A DNA stretch of 64,000 nucleotides from Ochrobactrum sp. BTU1 (GCA_018798825.1 CP076355.1:1084001-1148000); one strand, 5' to 3'. Positions 17,996-26,687 are shown, counted from the stretch's first letter. Notes: generated from the sequence alone by a model not told the origin. A program made the numbers and translations.

Positions 17996-18562
17996 TTACG
18001 GTGCTGTGATGTGGAAATTCTCTCGCTTCACCACTGAGGCGTATTCAAAGAACTTGTCGCCCGGTGAGATAAGCTGCTGATCCTCGTGAGACGCGGTTCG
18101 ATAGCCGTCGCGGTGATTTTCCAGCGCAGACGTTTCCACGTTGGCTTTGAGAACCATTTCGCCGCCATCAATTTCATGATCGATGGTGTCTATAAAACCT
18201 CGATACATCGGCTCAACGTGCAGCAGCTCGCGTGTGTCGGGGTCGAAATAAGCGTCCGACAGAATGACAGTGCGACCTTTGTAATCGACGCTTTCAATCT
18301 GTGCGAGCTTATCAGGCGTCACGCCGTAATCCGCCGCTGTAGGCATGGTGATTGTGATCGGCAGAGCTTCAGCGCCCATCTGATAAGGCGGCTCTTCAAT
18401 CGCAATCAGCTGGTTTGGAATGTACGTGTTGCCATTCCAAGTGAATTCGGAAGAGCCGTTCCACATATACCAAAAGCCGGTACCGAACTGGAATTCTCCG
18501 AGGGAGCGCACAACAATGCGCCCCTCTTCTAGCAATTGCTGTAGGCGGGTTGGGAAAGCCAT
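17996..18562 (-). CDS. DUF2163-like minor tail protein
   Basis: 188 residues. FWYMWNGSSEFTWNGNTYIPN near the N-terminus and YRGFIDTIDHEIDGGEMVLKANVETSALENHR are typical of the tail baseplate protein also found in gene transfer agents. TAATG coupling with the upstream gene at 18562. Structural, at the tail tip. Confidence 0.75.
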   Translation of the reverse strand: MAFPTRLQQLLEEGRIVVRSLGEFQFGTGFWYMWNGSSEFTWNGNTYIPNQLIAIEEPPYQMGAEALPITITMPTAADYGVTPDKLAQIESVDYKGRTVILSDAYFDPDTRELLHVEPMYRGFIDTIDHEIDGGEMVLKANVETSALENHRDGYRTASHEDQQLISPGDKFFEYASVVKRENFHITAP

Positions 18563-19179
18563 TATTTAGGCACCTCGATCAGCTGGAAAGATGCAGTCGG
18601 GCGCGGACCTTTCGACATCTGAAAGCTGTCTTTCACTAGTCGGGTATTCATCTCAGGCTGTTTGAAACGAGCCGTTGCGCCGGTTGCAATATAAGAAGCA
18701 ATCGGCTGATCCACCTTAACTGTGATTGTCGTGCTTACGGCCGTAGCACCACCGCCGTAGGCGACCTGCAAGAACTGGCGATAGTCGCCACTCTTGAGTG
18801 AGAACATATCGCCGTCCATCAACTGTAAACCGGGAACAACGCCGGTCAGCTGCACTGTGTAGCCACCAGTCACCGTCCCACGTGACGCCGTTCCAGTAAT
18901 GTGTGTGTTGTTCGGATCACCCCAATACGCACGCGGAATACAGATGTGCTTTGGTCGGTAAACAATCGTTTCCATGCCGCCCTTGGCAGCAGCAATGAAC
19001 GCCTGAAGCTGGACAGCCTCGCTGGCCTTCATCGGCAAAGTTTCCATGTCCACAGTGCGATATGGATCAACGAATTCAACCGTCGACAGCACCCGACCGC
19101 CAAACTTCGTCTGACTGGTCGGATTATTAAGCATAGGGTAAGACGGCACAAAGCGGACGGTTGAGAGAAGATCGATCAT
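18562..19179 (-). CDS. distal tail protein-like (DUF2460 type)
   Basis: 205 residues, beta-rich. RTVDMETLPMKASEAVQLQAFIAA and RPKHICIPRAYWG, then a C-terminal tail-protein stretch. The position between tape measure and DUF2163 protein corresponds to the distal tail protein. ATGA overlap with the tape-measure gene. Confidence 0.65.
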   Translation of the reverse strand: MIDLLSTVRFVPSYPMLNNPTSQTKFGGRVLSTVEFVDPYRTVDMETLPMKASEAVQLQAFIAAAKGGMETIVYRPKHICIPRAYWGDPNNTHITGTASRGTVTGGYTVQLTGVVPGLQLMDGDMFSLKSGDYRQFLQVAYGGGATAVSTTITVKVDQPIASYIATGATARFKQPEMNTRLVKDSFQMSKGPRPTASFQLIEVPK

Positions 19180-21938
19180 CGCACTAACCCCCGCCTCGAT
19201 GCCTGTTTGCTGTCCCGCGCAAAGCGCAACGGGCCTGACTTGTCGTATGCTTTGACAGTGCGCGAACTTGTGCTTTGAGACACATTCTCAACATACGAAT
19301 GGAAGTTGCCGTCATTCTCGAACCGGGTCACAACATCCACACGCATTGGGCCGGCGGCTCCCGCTCTTTGTGGAGCACTGAGTGTCGGCATTGAGGGGGC
19401 TTTCAATGAAGCGATGCCGCCACTAGCTAGTGACAGCGCGCGGCCTCGGTTGATCGCCTCAAGAATAGCTCGGTTCTGCTTGGTCGCTTTGGCATTAACG
19501 ACGAACTCACCGTCAGAGAGGCGCGCTGGAATGCTGTCGGTGCGCGGGCCACCAGGGCCACGGATCAAGCCGCCCGTCGCCGCTTTAACGACACCGCCGT
19601 CTTTCTTGCCGACAATCCCAGAAACCAACCCACCAAAGATGCTACCTGATTGACCAAAAATGCCGTCAAAGAGGGATTGAGACACAATCTCGAGAAGCTT
19701 ATCGAGAACTTTCCCCAAAGCATCTGCAAATGTCTCAGCTGCCGATTTTCCCGCTATCAAGTCACTGACAACACCGCCAATCGCATCCCTCTCAGTATCA
19801 CGCCACTCCTGCGCAGTTTGCTGTATTCTGCCATTTGCCTCATTGAACTTATTGGCTTCGGCGGTTGCGAGAGCCCACTGTTGGGCAGTTTGCGCAATCT
19901 GCGAACGGAGTTCAGGAGTGATGGCAATGCCAGCCTTTTGAGCCGCATTGAGTAACTCTTGTTCGGTGCGTGCTTTCTCTGCTGCAAAACCGTAATCGTC
20001 GATCAACGGGTTAATCTGGCGAAGTGCCTCTGTTTCAGCGACAAGTGCAGCTGTGCGGTCGTTAGCGTCCTGAACCGTCGTGTCGAATTTTTCAGCCGGT
20101 GTTTTTTTCTCTTTCTTCGGCTTCTTGCCTTCGGCAGTTCGACTTTCCTGTGCAGCAAGATTGGCTTTCGCGATGCGGTTAATCGCATCCTCTTCGAGAG
20201 CTATGCCGTCTCTAGTGGCTGCGTCGCGAACTTTCTTGCGCTCCATTTCGAGCGCGTGTTCCTTTTTGCTGAGCGCCGCCAACCTCAACTGATCGCGTTC
20301 ATACTCATTCGCAGCTTGGCGCTGCATGATGTATGGATCTTTCGCTGAACGGGTTGAACGATCTTCGATGACCGTACGCGCGCCAGTTACCGCGGCCAGG
20401 TCGGCTGCAGCGCCACGAGCGGCAGTTGACACCATTGCAAGCCGATCGAGGATCGGGCCAATTGCGTCCGCAACTTCCTGAAAGTTGTAGTCAGCGTTCG
20501 CCATAGCGAACAACGATTGCTTGGCATCTTCGGCAGATACCGTTCCTTCATTTACCCCATCACGAAGGCGAGCCAGCTCGGAGTATTGCTGCTCAGTAAT
20601 AAGGCTCATTGACGACACTTGAGCAAACGAGGCCAGCATGTTCACTGCAGCTTCTCGGGCATCATCAAGCGCAACAACCGAAGCCTCAACTTCTTTGCTC
20701 AGCGAGTTCTGGGTATACGCGTCGTTCTGTCGGCCAGCCTGTTCAACGGCATTCCCCGATGATTTGGCAGCCTCCTCAACCTTCTTTAGTCGCTCGGCAA
20801 AGAGTGTTGCTCCTTGGCTCGATTCACCGACAGTTGAATTGTAGAGAATAAGCGACGAAACAACCGCGCCACCGATGACCATGCCTACAGGGCCGGCAGC
20901 GGCACCAAGGCCACCGAAGGCTGTAGCCAGACCGCCCATTGTGCTTGCTGCAGCCAGAGCTTGCCTAAACTGGCCAAGAGCCACGCCAGCGGTTCCGAGC
21001 GTCCGGATCATGCCAAGGAGCGACCTACCAACCAAGGCACCCGCAATCACGGCGGCAACCTGCAAAGCGCCGTCAGCAACCTTGTCAAAGTTGTCGGCAA
21101 TCATCACGAGCGCTTCGGAAATCTTCGCAGATACGCCAGCTGCGCTGTCAGCATTGCCCACGTACTGGAGCAAGGCATTGTTTAGAAGTGTAAAGCCGTC
21201 GCCGATCGTGGCGGGCATGTCCGCAGCTTCCTGGCGCAGCGTTTCCATCTGGCTCGATAGGCCGCGAACAATGTCGTTGCCCGTGATCTTGCCCTGTGAA
21301 CCAAGCTTGCGCAGACCGCCCACTGTCGTATCAAGACCAGCTGCCAGCGCTTCCGCGACACGACCGCCTGATTCAATGACTGTATTGAGGTTGTCACCCT
21401 GCAATTTGCCGGTAGCCATAGCTTTCGCGAGCGCATCAATAACTCGTGCAGCGCGATCTCCCTTGGCTCCTGACACAACGAGAGCGTTGTTCAATGCCTC
21501 GGTATAGTTCAGCGATTCATCAGTATTGTAACCGAGCTCACGAAGAGCCGTGGCATTAGAAAGATAGCTTTCAGCAGTCTGTGAAAGATCGGAATACGTA
21601 CGGCGCGCCATCTCGCCAAGACGGCCCATCACCTCCGTGCCCTTATCGATCGAACCTGCGGCAAGGTTGACGCGGGACGTCATATCCGTCCACGTATCAG
21701 TCATCTTGCGAAGCTGATCGACACCTAGAGCGGCGCCAATCCCGGCAAGCGGTGCAGTAAGGCCACTAAACGAGCGCGTGAAAATGCTATCCAGATTCTT
21801 GTTCATCTGGCGGGCGCGTCGTTCAATCGCATTAAATTGGCGATTGGAAACATCGTTGGCGCGGGCCAGGCTTTTTTCAAATGACTTGAAGTCAGCAGAA
21901 AGCTGAACAACCAGACTTTCGAGGTCGGTTCTTGCCAT
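19176..21938 (-). CDS. tape measure protein
   Basis: 920 residues from the ATG at 21938 (CAGGACATC upstream); the frame stays open for another 81 codons with no sensible start. Residues 1-70 form a coiled coil (LSADFKSFEKSLARAND); 75-270 match the lambda-type tape-measure N-domain (WTDMTSRVNLAAGS, EVMGRLGEMARRTYSDL, TVIESGGRVAEALAAGL). Hydrophobic helices lie at 290-370, long coiled coils at 400-700 and a Gly-rich end (GGLIRGPGGPRTDSIPARLSDGEFVVNA). It sets tail length and is ejected into the host envelope. Confidence 0.9.
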   Translation of the reverse strand: MARTDLESLVVQLSADFKSFEKSLARANDVSNRQFNAIERRARQMNKNLDSIFTRSFSGLTAPLAGIGAALGVDQLRKMTDTWTDMTSRVNLAAGSIDKGTEVMGRLGEMARRTYSDLSQTAESYLSNATALRELGYNTDESLNYTEALNNALVVSGAKGDRAARVIDALAKAMATGKLQGDNLNTVIESGGRVAEALAAGLDTTVGGLRKLGSQGKITGNDIVRGLSSQMETLRQEAADMPATIGDGFTLLNNALLQYVGNADSAAGVSAKISEALVMIADNFDKVADGALQVAAVIAGALVGRSLLGMIRTLGTAGVALGQFRQALAAASTMGGLATAFGGLGAAAGPVGMVIGGAVVSSLILYNSTVGESSQGATLFAERLKKVEEAAKSSGNAVEQAGRQNDAYTQNSLSKEVEASVVALDDAREAAVNMLASFAQVSSMSLITEQQYSELARLRDGVNEGTVSAEDAKQSLFAMANADYNFQEVADAIGPILDRLAMVSTAARGAAADLAAVTGARTVIEDRSTRSAKDPYIMQRQAANEYERDQLRLAALSKKEHALEMERKKVRDAATRDGIALEEDAINRIAKANLAAQESRTAEGKKPKKEKKTPAEKFDTTVQDANDRTAALVAETEALRQINPLIDDYGFAAEKARTEQELLNAAQKAGIAITPELRSQIAQTAQQWALATAEANKFNEANGRIQQTAQEWRDTERDAIGGVVSDLIAGKSAAETFADALGKVLDKLLEIVSQSLFDGIFGQSGSIFGGLVSGIVGKKDGGVVKAATGGLIRGPGGPRTDSIPARLSDGEFVVNAKATKQNRAILEAINRGRALSLASGGIASLKAPSMPTLSAPQRAGAAGPMRVDVVTRFENDGNFHSYVENVSQSTSSRTVKAYDKSGPLRFARDSKQASRRGLVR

Positions 21939-21957
21939 ACTCAACGATGTCCTGATA

Positions 21958-21985
21958 AGAAAAAAGCTCGCAGTCACGCGAGCTT
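21958..21985 (-). terminator. intrinsic terminator before the tape-measure gene
   Basis: Minus strand: AAGCTCGC (21985-21978) pairs with GCGAGCTT (21971-21964), 8 bp with a 6-nt loop, followed by TTTTTTC. It lies just upstream of the tape-measure start, so it may lower expression of that gene relative to the tube genes. Confidence 0.6.
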
Positions 21986-21995
21986 GGGGATGTGG

Positions 21996-22235
21996 ATGAA
22001 AGTATTGGTCGGCGCGGCCTGCATCGCGGTTATCGCGTTCGTCGGGTACTATTTTTGGAATGAGTACCGGACAGCAGAAATGCTGAAGAGGCAGGCGTTT
22101 GCCACCGATTGCGGGAAAATTACGAGCAACAGTCCGACGTTCGACGAGGCTTACACCAAAGCGATCCCACAGGCAGAACACGTAAATCGTCTAAGGAAAT
22201 GTCTCGATTTCTACGAGAGTGGGAAGATGCCGTAA
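21996..22235 (+). CDS. small single-pass membrane protein, plus-strand insertion
   Basis: 79 residues from the ATG at 21996, with GGGG 7-10 nt upstream; ATG 21990 is the alternative. Residues 1-22 form one membrane helix (KVLVGAACIAVIAFVGYYFW), followed by a polar domain with two Cys. It is opposite to the tail genes, within the gap between chaperone and tape measure. Possible moron acting at the envelope; a chance frame is not excluded. Confidence 0.5.
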   Translation: MKVLVGAACIAVIAFVGYYFWNEYRTAEMLKRQAFATDCGKITSNSPTFDEAYTKAIPQAEHVNRLRKCLDFYESGKMP

Positions 22236-22245
22236 TAAGCTGGCA

Positions 22246-22820
22246 TCACCCAGCCTTAATCCAATCCCACAGATCGTCTTTCTCGGACTCTGACAGCTTA
22301 CCGGGCTCGTCTGGCGTATTCGCTTTGATGTAACCATCAAGCGCAGCCATGTATTGCCACATCGACATTTTCCCAACGTCTTGCGGCGTAAACCCTAGAA
22401 CTGCACCGTTTCCGTAGATTGCGGCAAATCTGATCTTTCCATTGGGGAGGCTGTCGAGTTGTTCCCCTCCTGACTTGCCGCCCCCGGCTCCCCCACTGGC
22501 TCGTCAGGCGCTCCCTGAAGGGCGGTTTGCAAAATAGCTATCGCAAATAAGAGATTCTCAGCCAAATCAGACACACGCTCTTTGACGTATCTCTGAACCA
22601 GCTTTGTGGCTTCAGGCGGCTTCAAACCGCCGCCGATGAGCCCCTGCCTGATAACATCAGCAATCTCACCAGACCGGCATTGCTTGTTGTGAAGCCGCTC
22701 AAGAATAACCCAGGGGCCCGCATCGCAGGCCTCCTGAAGTGCTTCGAGTTCGCTCCACCCAAGGCGGAAGGTGTAATCATCATCCGCCCAGGTTAGCTCG
22801 AGAGACGCGTCACGGCTCAT
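22246..22820 (-). CDS. tail assembly chaperone, -1 frameshift product (G-T type)
   Basis: After the shared N-terminus, the -1 frame is open from just below a TGA at 22504-22506 down to a TGA at 22246-22248. It encodes RFAAIYGNGAVLGFTPQDVGK and MSMWQYMAALDGYIKANTPDE... ending DLWDWIKAG, which is the usual small partner protein of the GTA-type chaperone. A -1 slip on one of the G runs (22490-22494, 22481-22485, or GGGGAAC at 22461-22467) would make a protein of about 191 residues. An independent start at the MSMWQY ATG is the alternative. Confidence 0.7.
22395..22820 (-). CDS. tail assembly chaperone (GTA gp10 / TAC_11-like)
   Basis: 141 residues. WADDDYTFRLGWSELEALQEACDAGPWVILERL and IADVIRQGLIGGGLKPPEATKLVQRYV match the gene-transfer-agent TAC_11 family. 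TAATG overlap with the tail tube gene upstream. The last 30 residues are low-complexity, matching the zone where frameshifting would occur. It keeps the tape measure soluble during tail assembly. Confidence 0.85.
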   Translation of the reverse strand: MSRDASLELTWADDDYTFRLGWSELEALQEACDAGPWVILERLHNKQCRSGEIADVIRQGLIGGGLKPPEATKLVQRYVKERVSDLAENLLFAIAILQTALQGAPDEPVGEPGAASQEGNNSTASPMERSDLPQSTETVQF

Positions 22821-23269
22821 TATGGTGTAGCCGGGGTAGAGGTACGAACCATAACACCGTCAGACTGCAAGCTGACATTCAGCGTCGCGCGCTGGCCGTT
22901 GGTTGCGCCCGCCTCAATACTTTCAACATGCATGAAGCCGGTCCAAGTAATAGTTTTTGCAGGAAATTCCCACTCTACCTTAACTGGAATGGATTCTAGG
23001 CTGTCGACTGCATCTAGCCAAACATCGACGCTTTCAGCGGCCAGTACGCCTTCACCACTGATACTCATCGAAAGGCTGGTTGCATCGCGCCCAACCCAAT
23101 CGACCTTATCAGGATCGGTACAGTCAGGAACATTGACCTCTTCGAGGCCCTTGTTGATTGTAATAGACCGTTGCGTGAAGCCGCATGGGTTTTCGTAGAC
23201 AATTGGGTCGGCATCGTTGCCGATAAGGACGCGGAATTTGCCGCCCTTGATAGTCGTTGCTTGAGCCAA
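22820..23269 (-). CDS. major tail tube protein
   Basis: 149 residues, starting from a TTG at 23269 preceded by GGAGG with 5-nt spacing; other TTG codons at 23281 and 23284 are weaker and there is no ATG nearby. GGKFRVLIG, RSITINKGLEEVNVPDC, SMSISGEGVLA and KTITWTGFMHVESIE are typical of lambda gpV-like tube proteins. It polymerises as hexameric rings around the tape measure. The non-ATG start with a strong Shine-Dalgarno is unusual for such an abundant protein. Confidence 0.85.
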   Translation of the reverse strand: MAQATTIKGGKFRVLIGNDADPIVYENPCGFTQRSITINKGLEEVNVPDCTDPDKVDWVGRDATSLSMSISGEGVLAAESVDVWLDAVDSLESIPVKVEWEFPAKTITWTGFMHVESIEAGATNGQRATLNVSLQSDGVMVRTSTPATP

Positions 23270-23282
23270 TGCGGCCTCCAAC

Positions 23283-23307
23283 AAAAAAGGCCGCCTATGG
23301 CGACCTT
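23283..23307 (-). terminator. intrinsic terminator before the tail tube gene
   Basis: Minus strand: AAGG-x-CGCC, loop ATA, GGCG-x-CCTT, followed by TTTTTTG, then the tail tube ribosome-binding site. It may be an attenuator or separate transcripts. Confidence 0.5.
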
Positions 23308-23342
23308 AAAAGAAAATGAGTGGTGAGATCCGGCTGTGCGGG

Positions 23343-23762
23343 CTACGGCGTCTCAATGACTGCCGTGTATTGGATCGAAGCCTGATTGATGCCGGGAGCG
23401 CGGATATAGTCGGTGCGCCAAGGATCGAAGGTGACGAGAGCGTTTACCGTGAGCGGCGGTTCCCATCGTTTAAGCGCTTTGTTGACAGCGTCAGCAATTT
23501 GCCGAACCTGTTTCTGACTTGGCAGAGACGACCAGCAATTAATTTGGAAAGTAACGTCAACCGCATCAACGCAATCGGCACTGTCATCAGAAGATGAAGC
23601 GCTGCCGAATGAAACATATGGATAGGTCGCGGCCGGTATATTGCCATTAGGATCGGCGGGAGGATTATCATAGACTTTGTCAGCGCCGATTAGCGCTGTC
23701 AGCGCAGCATTCTGCGATAACCGCGCATAGATCGCAGTTTGAAGTTCCCATACGGGGTCCAT
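23343..23762 (-). CDS. tail terminator protein, DUF3168
   Basis: 139 residues. Typical DUF3168 features: AIYARLSQNAALTALIG near the N-terminus, YPYVSFG around residue 47, VTFQINCWSS and KQVRQIADAVNKAL. Corresponds to gpU, which caps the tail tube and stops its growth. Confidence 0.8.
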   Translation of the reverse strand: MDPVWELQTAIYARLSQNAALTALIGADKVYDNPPADPNGNIPAATYPYVSFGSASSSDDSADCVDAVDVTFQINCWSSLPSQKQVRQIADAVNKALKRWEPPLTVNALVTFDPWRTDYIRAPGINQASIQYTAVIETP

Positions 23763-23765
23763 CCA

Positions 23766-24239
23766 TCAGCCTCCTGCGGCTACTGTTTTCGCTGCTTTGG
23801 TGATGGCTCGACGAATACGGCGTTTTGTTTCTTTGTCTTTGGCCCGCCACGTCACGTAGAAAAATGGCTGCTTTCCCTGACCGGGGTTCTTTGTGCCAGG
23901 AAACATGCCTTTATTGGCAAATCCTACCGTGCCGAACTCAACCCAGCGCGCGTAGTAAGCTTCTTTGTTGCCTGCATAGATCGTGATCGTCCAATCAGCT
24001 GCAAGGCTGGCTTCGACTGTCGCGATCACCATGCCGCCCTTTGGAGCTTTACCCCACGTCCATCCGATGCTTTCCCGTAATGCGCCGTCGTCTTCAGCAA
24101 CACGTCGTTTCATCATGTCGACGATATCTTCGGCACCCTGCTCCATAGCGCCGCGAACCATGTCGCGAGCGACTTTCGGCAAGCGTTTGAATTTCTGTTC
24201 GAGTTTAGCAAGCCCCAGAATACGAGCACCGATAGCCAT
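23766..24239 (-). CDS. HK97 gp10-like tail completion protein
   Basis: 157 residues. LAKLEQKFKRLPKVARDMVRGAMEQGAEDIVDMMKRRV followed by YYARWVEFGT and PFFYVTWRA is the HK97-gp10 family pattern. It joins tail to head. Basic C-terminus. ATG at 24239 shares a base with the upstream stop region. Confidence 0.8.
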   Translation of the reverse strand: MAIGARILGLAKLEQKFKRLPKVARDMVRGAMEQGAEDIVDMMKRRVAEDDGALRESIGWTWGKAPKGGMVIATVEASLAADWTITIYAGNKEAYYARWVEFGTVGFANKGMFPGTKNPGQGKQPFFYVTWRAKDKETKRRIRRAITKAAKTVAAGG

Positions 24240-24589
24240 CAGCCACCGCCTTGCACGACAGCGCGCATTTCGATGTACTGATTAACCTCGTCAGGATTGG
24301 CACATGACTGGATCTCGTAATGAACACCGGTTCGCTTGTTCCTCGCTCGCCAAGAAGGCGTAACGCGACGTGTTCGCGGTTCGCTCCTCACAACGAGTGT
24401 GTAAGGCTGGATACCCTGCGTGCGTGCCGCGATGTCGGTTTCAGAACCAAGGCGGGGCTGCAAACGAGCCGCAGTTTCGAACTTGTCGACCCACTCTTGG
24501 CTTGTGCCTCCGCCTTCGTCCCTCACAGGTTCGCGCTGCTGAAAGACGACGATGTTGTTGAGCGCACCTGCTCCTTTACGTGTCGCCAT
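24239..24589 (-). CDS. head closure / head-tail adaptor
   Basis: 116 residues, SPP1 gp16/Phage_H_T_join type: VVFQQREPVRDEGGGTSQEWVDKFETAARL, a variable loop, then WRARNKRTGVHYEIQSCANPDE. Seals the connector after packaging. Overlaps the small gene 24576-24755 by 14 nt. Confidence 0.8.
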   Translation of the reverse strand: MATRKGAGALNNIVVFQQREPVRDEGGGTSQEWVDKFETAARLQPRLGSETDIAARTQGIQPYTLVVRSEPRTRRVTPSWRARNKRTGVHYEIQSCANPDEVNQYIEMRAVVQGGG

Positions 24590-24755
24590 CCTTCTTACCT
24601 TTTCTCGGAGTTTTCAGCCGCAAAGCCTTGTTGGCTTGAACGGCCGAATTTGCGCAAGGTGTAGTCACAAGGCCGGACCAGCCAGCCTTATAAGCGATCG
24701 TGACTTGCGGCAGAGGTTTCCAGTCGAAGTCTTCGGAGAAGCGGACGTGAGGCAT
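24576..24755 (-). CDS. small conserved head-tail region protein
   Basis: 59 residues, short enough to be missed by length cut-offs. It starts MPHVRFSEDFDWKPLPQVTI and ends LKTPRKGKKDGDT. The FxEDFDWKPxPxVTIAYKAG pattern is a recognisable small protein at the same place in other Rhizobiales phages. The ATG at 24755 overlaps the upstream stop as TAATG. It overlaps the next gene by 14 nt. Role unknown. Confidence 0.75.
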   Translation of the reverse strand: MPHVRFSEDFDWKPLPQVTIAYKAGWSGLVTTPCANSAVQANKALRLKTPRKGKKDGDT

Positions 24756-25087
24756 TACGGCACCTCTTCCTTAACCCGCCAAACCCGAAACGCCGAGAGC
24801 AGCGCTCGAACATGTCTCGGCAAAACTGCGTCTCCGCTGGATGCCGTGTCAGGCTCGCGATTTTCGTAAAGGTCTGCACCGACAAGCAGTATGGCCGCCG
24901 AAATAGCGGCATTAATGACGATGCCCTCAGGAAGTGACGGCGTTTGACCCGCCGCTACTACCTGGCGATCGAGGTATTCAGTGACCACAGTTTCTGCGGC
25001 CACCAGATAAAGCGTTAGCTCGTCGTCTTCATCGTCGTGAAAAACACGAAGGTGACGCTTGAATACAGCAAGATCAATCAGAGCCAT
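24755..25087 (-). CDS. head-tail connector (HK97 gp6-like)
   Basis: 110 residues from the ATG at 25087 with AAGGTGG upstream. MALIDLAVFKRHLRVFHDDEDDELTLYLVAAETVVTEYLDR is the typical connector N-terminus, followed by AISAAILLVGADLYENRE and VRALLSAFRVWR. Forms the adaptor ring below the portal. Confidence 0.85.
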   Translation of the reverse strand: MALIDLAVFKRHLRVFHDDEDDELTLYLVAAETVVTEYLDRQVVAAGQTPSLPEGIVINAAISAAILLVGADLYENREPDTASSGDAVLPRHVRALLSAFRVWRVKEEVP

Positions 25088-25205
25088 CGCCACCACCTTC
25101 AGGTGGTACTTCCGGCTCCGGTTCGGGCTGAGGATTTGGGATAACGACCCCGGCGCCGATGTAGCTGGCTACCCGCCTCTTACGCGTCTTTGTCGATACT
25201 GCCAT
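25074..25205 (-). CDS. short basic/acidic peptide-like gene
   Basis: 43 residues: a basic start (STKTRKRRVASYIG) and a Pro/Glu-Gly-rich tail (PNPQPEPEPEVPPEGGGDG). It overlaps both neighbours (26 nt with the upstream gene, 14 nt with the connector), which fits the tight packing here. Too short to classify; ribosome-binding site weak (AGAAAG). Confidence 0.45.
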   Translation of the reverse strand: MAVSTKTRKRRVASYIGAGVVIPNPQPEPEPEVPPEGGGDGSD

Positions 25206-25422
25206 CTGATTTCGCTTTCTGCTTGGGCTTGGTGCCGTTGTCTGGCGTGCCGCCTTCCGCTTCCTTAGTCGCATCTGTCTTGTCAGCCAAAGACACAAGG
25301 CCCTGTGCTTCCAACTGCCGAGCTTCACCAGCTTCAACTTCGAAAGACGGGCTCTTGCGTGTTTTTAGCTCTTTGCCGAGAGCAAAAGTCTTTAGGGCTT
25401 TAACTTCTAGAAAATCAGTCAT
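25180..25422 (-). CDS. small structural-region protein
   Basis: 80 residues. The N-terminal 50 (EVKALKTFALGKELKTRKSPSFEVEAGEARQLEAQGLVSL) form a compact beta domain seen beside capsid genes in related phages; the tail is Lys/Asp-rich and disordered. Lies between capsid and connector. May be a head-decoration or completion factor; unproven. Confidence 0.65.
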   Translation of the reverse strand: MTDFLEVKALKTFALGKELKTRKSPSFEVEAGEARQLEAQGLVSLADKTDATKEAEGGTPDNGTKPKQKAKSDGSIDKDA

Positions 25423-25468
25423 GTTCTCTCCAATCTGGAAAAAGGGGAGCCGAAACTCCCCGTCCCCA

Positions 25469-26677
25469 TTAAGCGCCTTCGACGTCGCCGGTTACGAACG
25501 ACTCTGGACGATAGACGGCAAACGCCAGTCGCTCCTCCGCGCGGATCGTGAACATGTTCTTTTCGAAGTCGTCGACGTTCTCGCTCGACAGCAACACTTC
25601 GATATCGAGACGATCGAAGATCTGTGCAGCGAAGCTGAAAGCACCAGTGAGGAATTCACCTGCAGCCATAGCCTGCGTGGAAACCACTGGCAGGTTCCAG
25701 AGAGTTGGCGTCAGTGAGCCCTGCGGATTGCCGATGATGTAATTGCCACCGGCATCTTTGGTCAGCTCAATCTTCGTCCAATCAATTGGGTTGAGGACAA
25801 AAGCTGTGGCCGGATACTCAGCAAGAACAACCTGAAGGATTGCGAGGCGAAGGCGGTCAATACCTGTTGCACCTGGCAAAGTGAAGGCTGGGCTAAACGC
25901 TGTTGCCTGAGGAACCAGACCGTGAATGTTCTGGCCAGTACCAGAGCCATTGAGCAGCTGATTTTCTTCCGCAAAACGCAGACCGTAACGAGCACGGCCG
26001 TCGATATATGAACGAAGGGCCGGAGCATCGTCCAGGATCTGGCGCGATGCCTTGAACAGGTGAGCAATCGTGCGAACCGGTGCAGAAGTCATATCAAACG
26101 TCAGGTCCGAATATGGCTTTGCAGTCGTTTCAGCGACAGGAGCCGCATTGTTCGTGTAGCCGGTTTCCTTCACATACTCGATTGAGCTCGAAGAGGTCTG
26201 GCCCGGAAGTACGAGATCGCGGATTGTCAGAGTACGCTCTGGCAGACCAAAGATGCCCGGCACGCGTGCACCCGGAACGAGTGACGTGCCCTGACTACGA
26301 CCAGCGCCAACCGTGGTGTTGGCCGAAGTGATTGCAGCACGATCTGCCGTCACCTTGATCGAACCGCGGGACGCGCCCGTCAGCATCCCCGCCTTATAAT
26401 CGGCAGAGTCGATAACCATGTCGCCAAGCGACTTTTGTTCGTTCGCGCCTTCTTCCTTTTCACGGGCGGCACGCTTTTCGAGATCACCAAGGCGCGTGGT
26501 CATGTCGCCGAGTTCAGAAAGAGCCTTATCGGTCTTTTCCTTGAGTTCAGCCGAAACCTCGCCGTTAGCAGCAAGTTTCGACGTAAAGTCTACAGCGAGG
26601 TTGCCAACCTGCTCCTTAATGGAGGCAAGCGAAGTACCAAGCTCGCCGATCTTATCGGCAAGTACATTATCAGCCAT
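25469..26677 (-). CDS. major capsid protein, HK97 fold
   Basis: 402 residues. Residues 1-105 are a coiled-coil delta/scaffold domain (LGTSLASIKEQVGNLAV...LEKRAAREKEEG) expected to be cleaved by the adjacent protease. The rest is the HK97 fold (IRDLVLPGQTSSSSIEYVKETG, AAPVAETTAKPYSDLTFD, LLNGSGTGQNIHGL, AFAVYRPESFVTGD). Forms the icosahedral shell. Confidence 0.9.
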   Translation of the reverse strand: MADNVLADKIGELGTSLASIKEQVGNLAVDFTSKLAANGEVSAELKEKTDKALSELGDMTTRLGDLEKRAAREKEEGANEQKSLGDMVIDSADYKAGMLTGASRGSIKVTADRAAITSANTTVGAGRSQGTSLVPGARVPGIFGLPERTLTIRDLVLPGQTSSSSIEYVKETGYTNNAAPVAETTAKPYSDLTFDMTSAPVRTIAHLFKASRQILDDAPALRSYIDGRARYGLRFAEENQLLNGSGTGQNIHGLVPQATAFSPAFTLPGATGIDRLRLAILQVVLAEYPATAFVLNPIDWTKIELTKDAGGNYIIGNPQGSLTPTLWNLPVVSTQAMAAGEFLTGAFSFAAQIFDRLDIEVLLSSENVDDFEKNMFTIRAEERLAFAVYRPESFVTGDVEGA

Positions 26678-26687
26678 GTGTGGCTCC

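Noticed and set aside
20875..21507. Long plus-strand frame (210 codons) within the tape-measure gene
   Set aside because: It is antisense to a well-supported gene, has a Pro/Ala/Ser/Arg-biased shadow composition and no ribosome-binding site.
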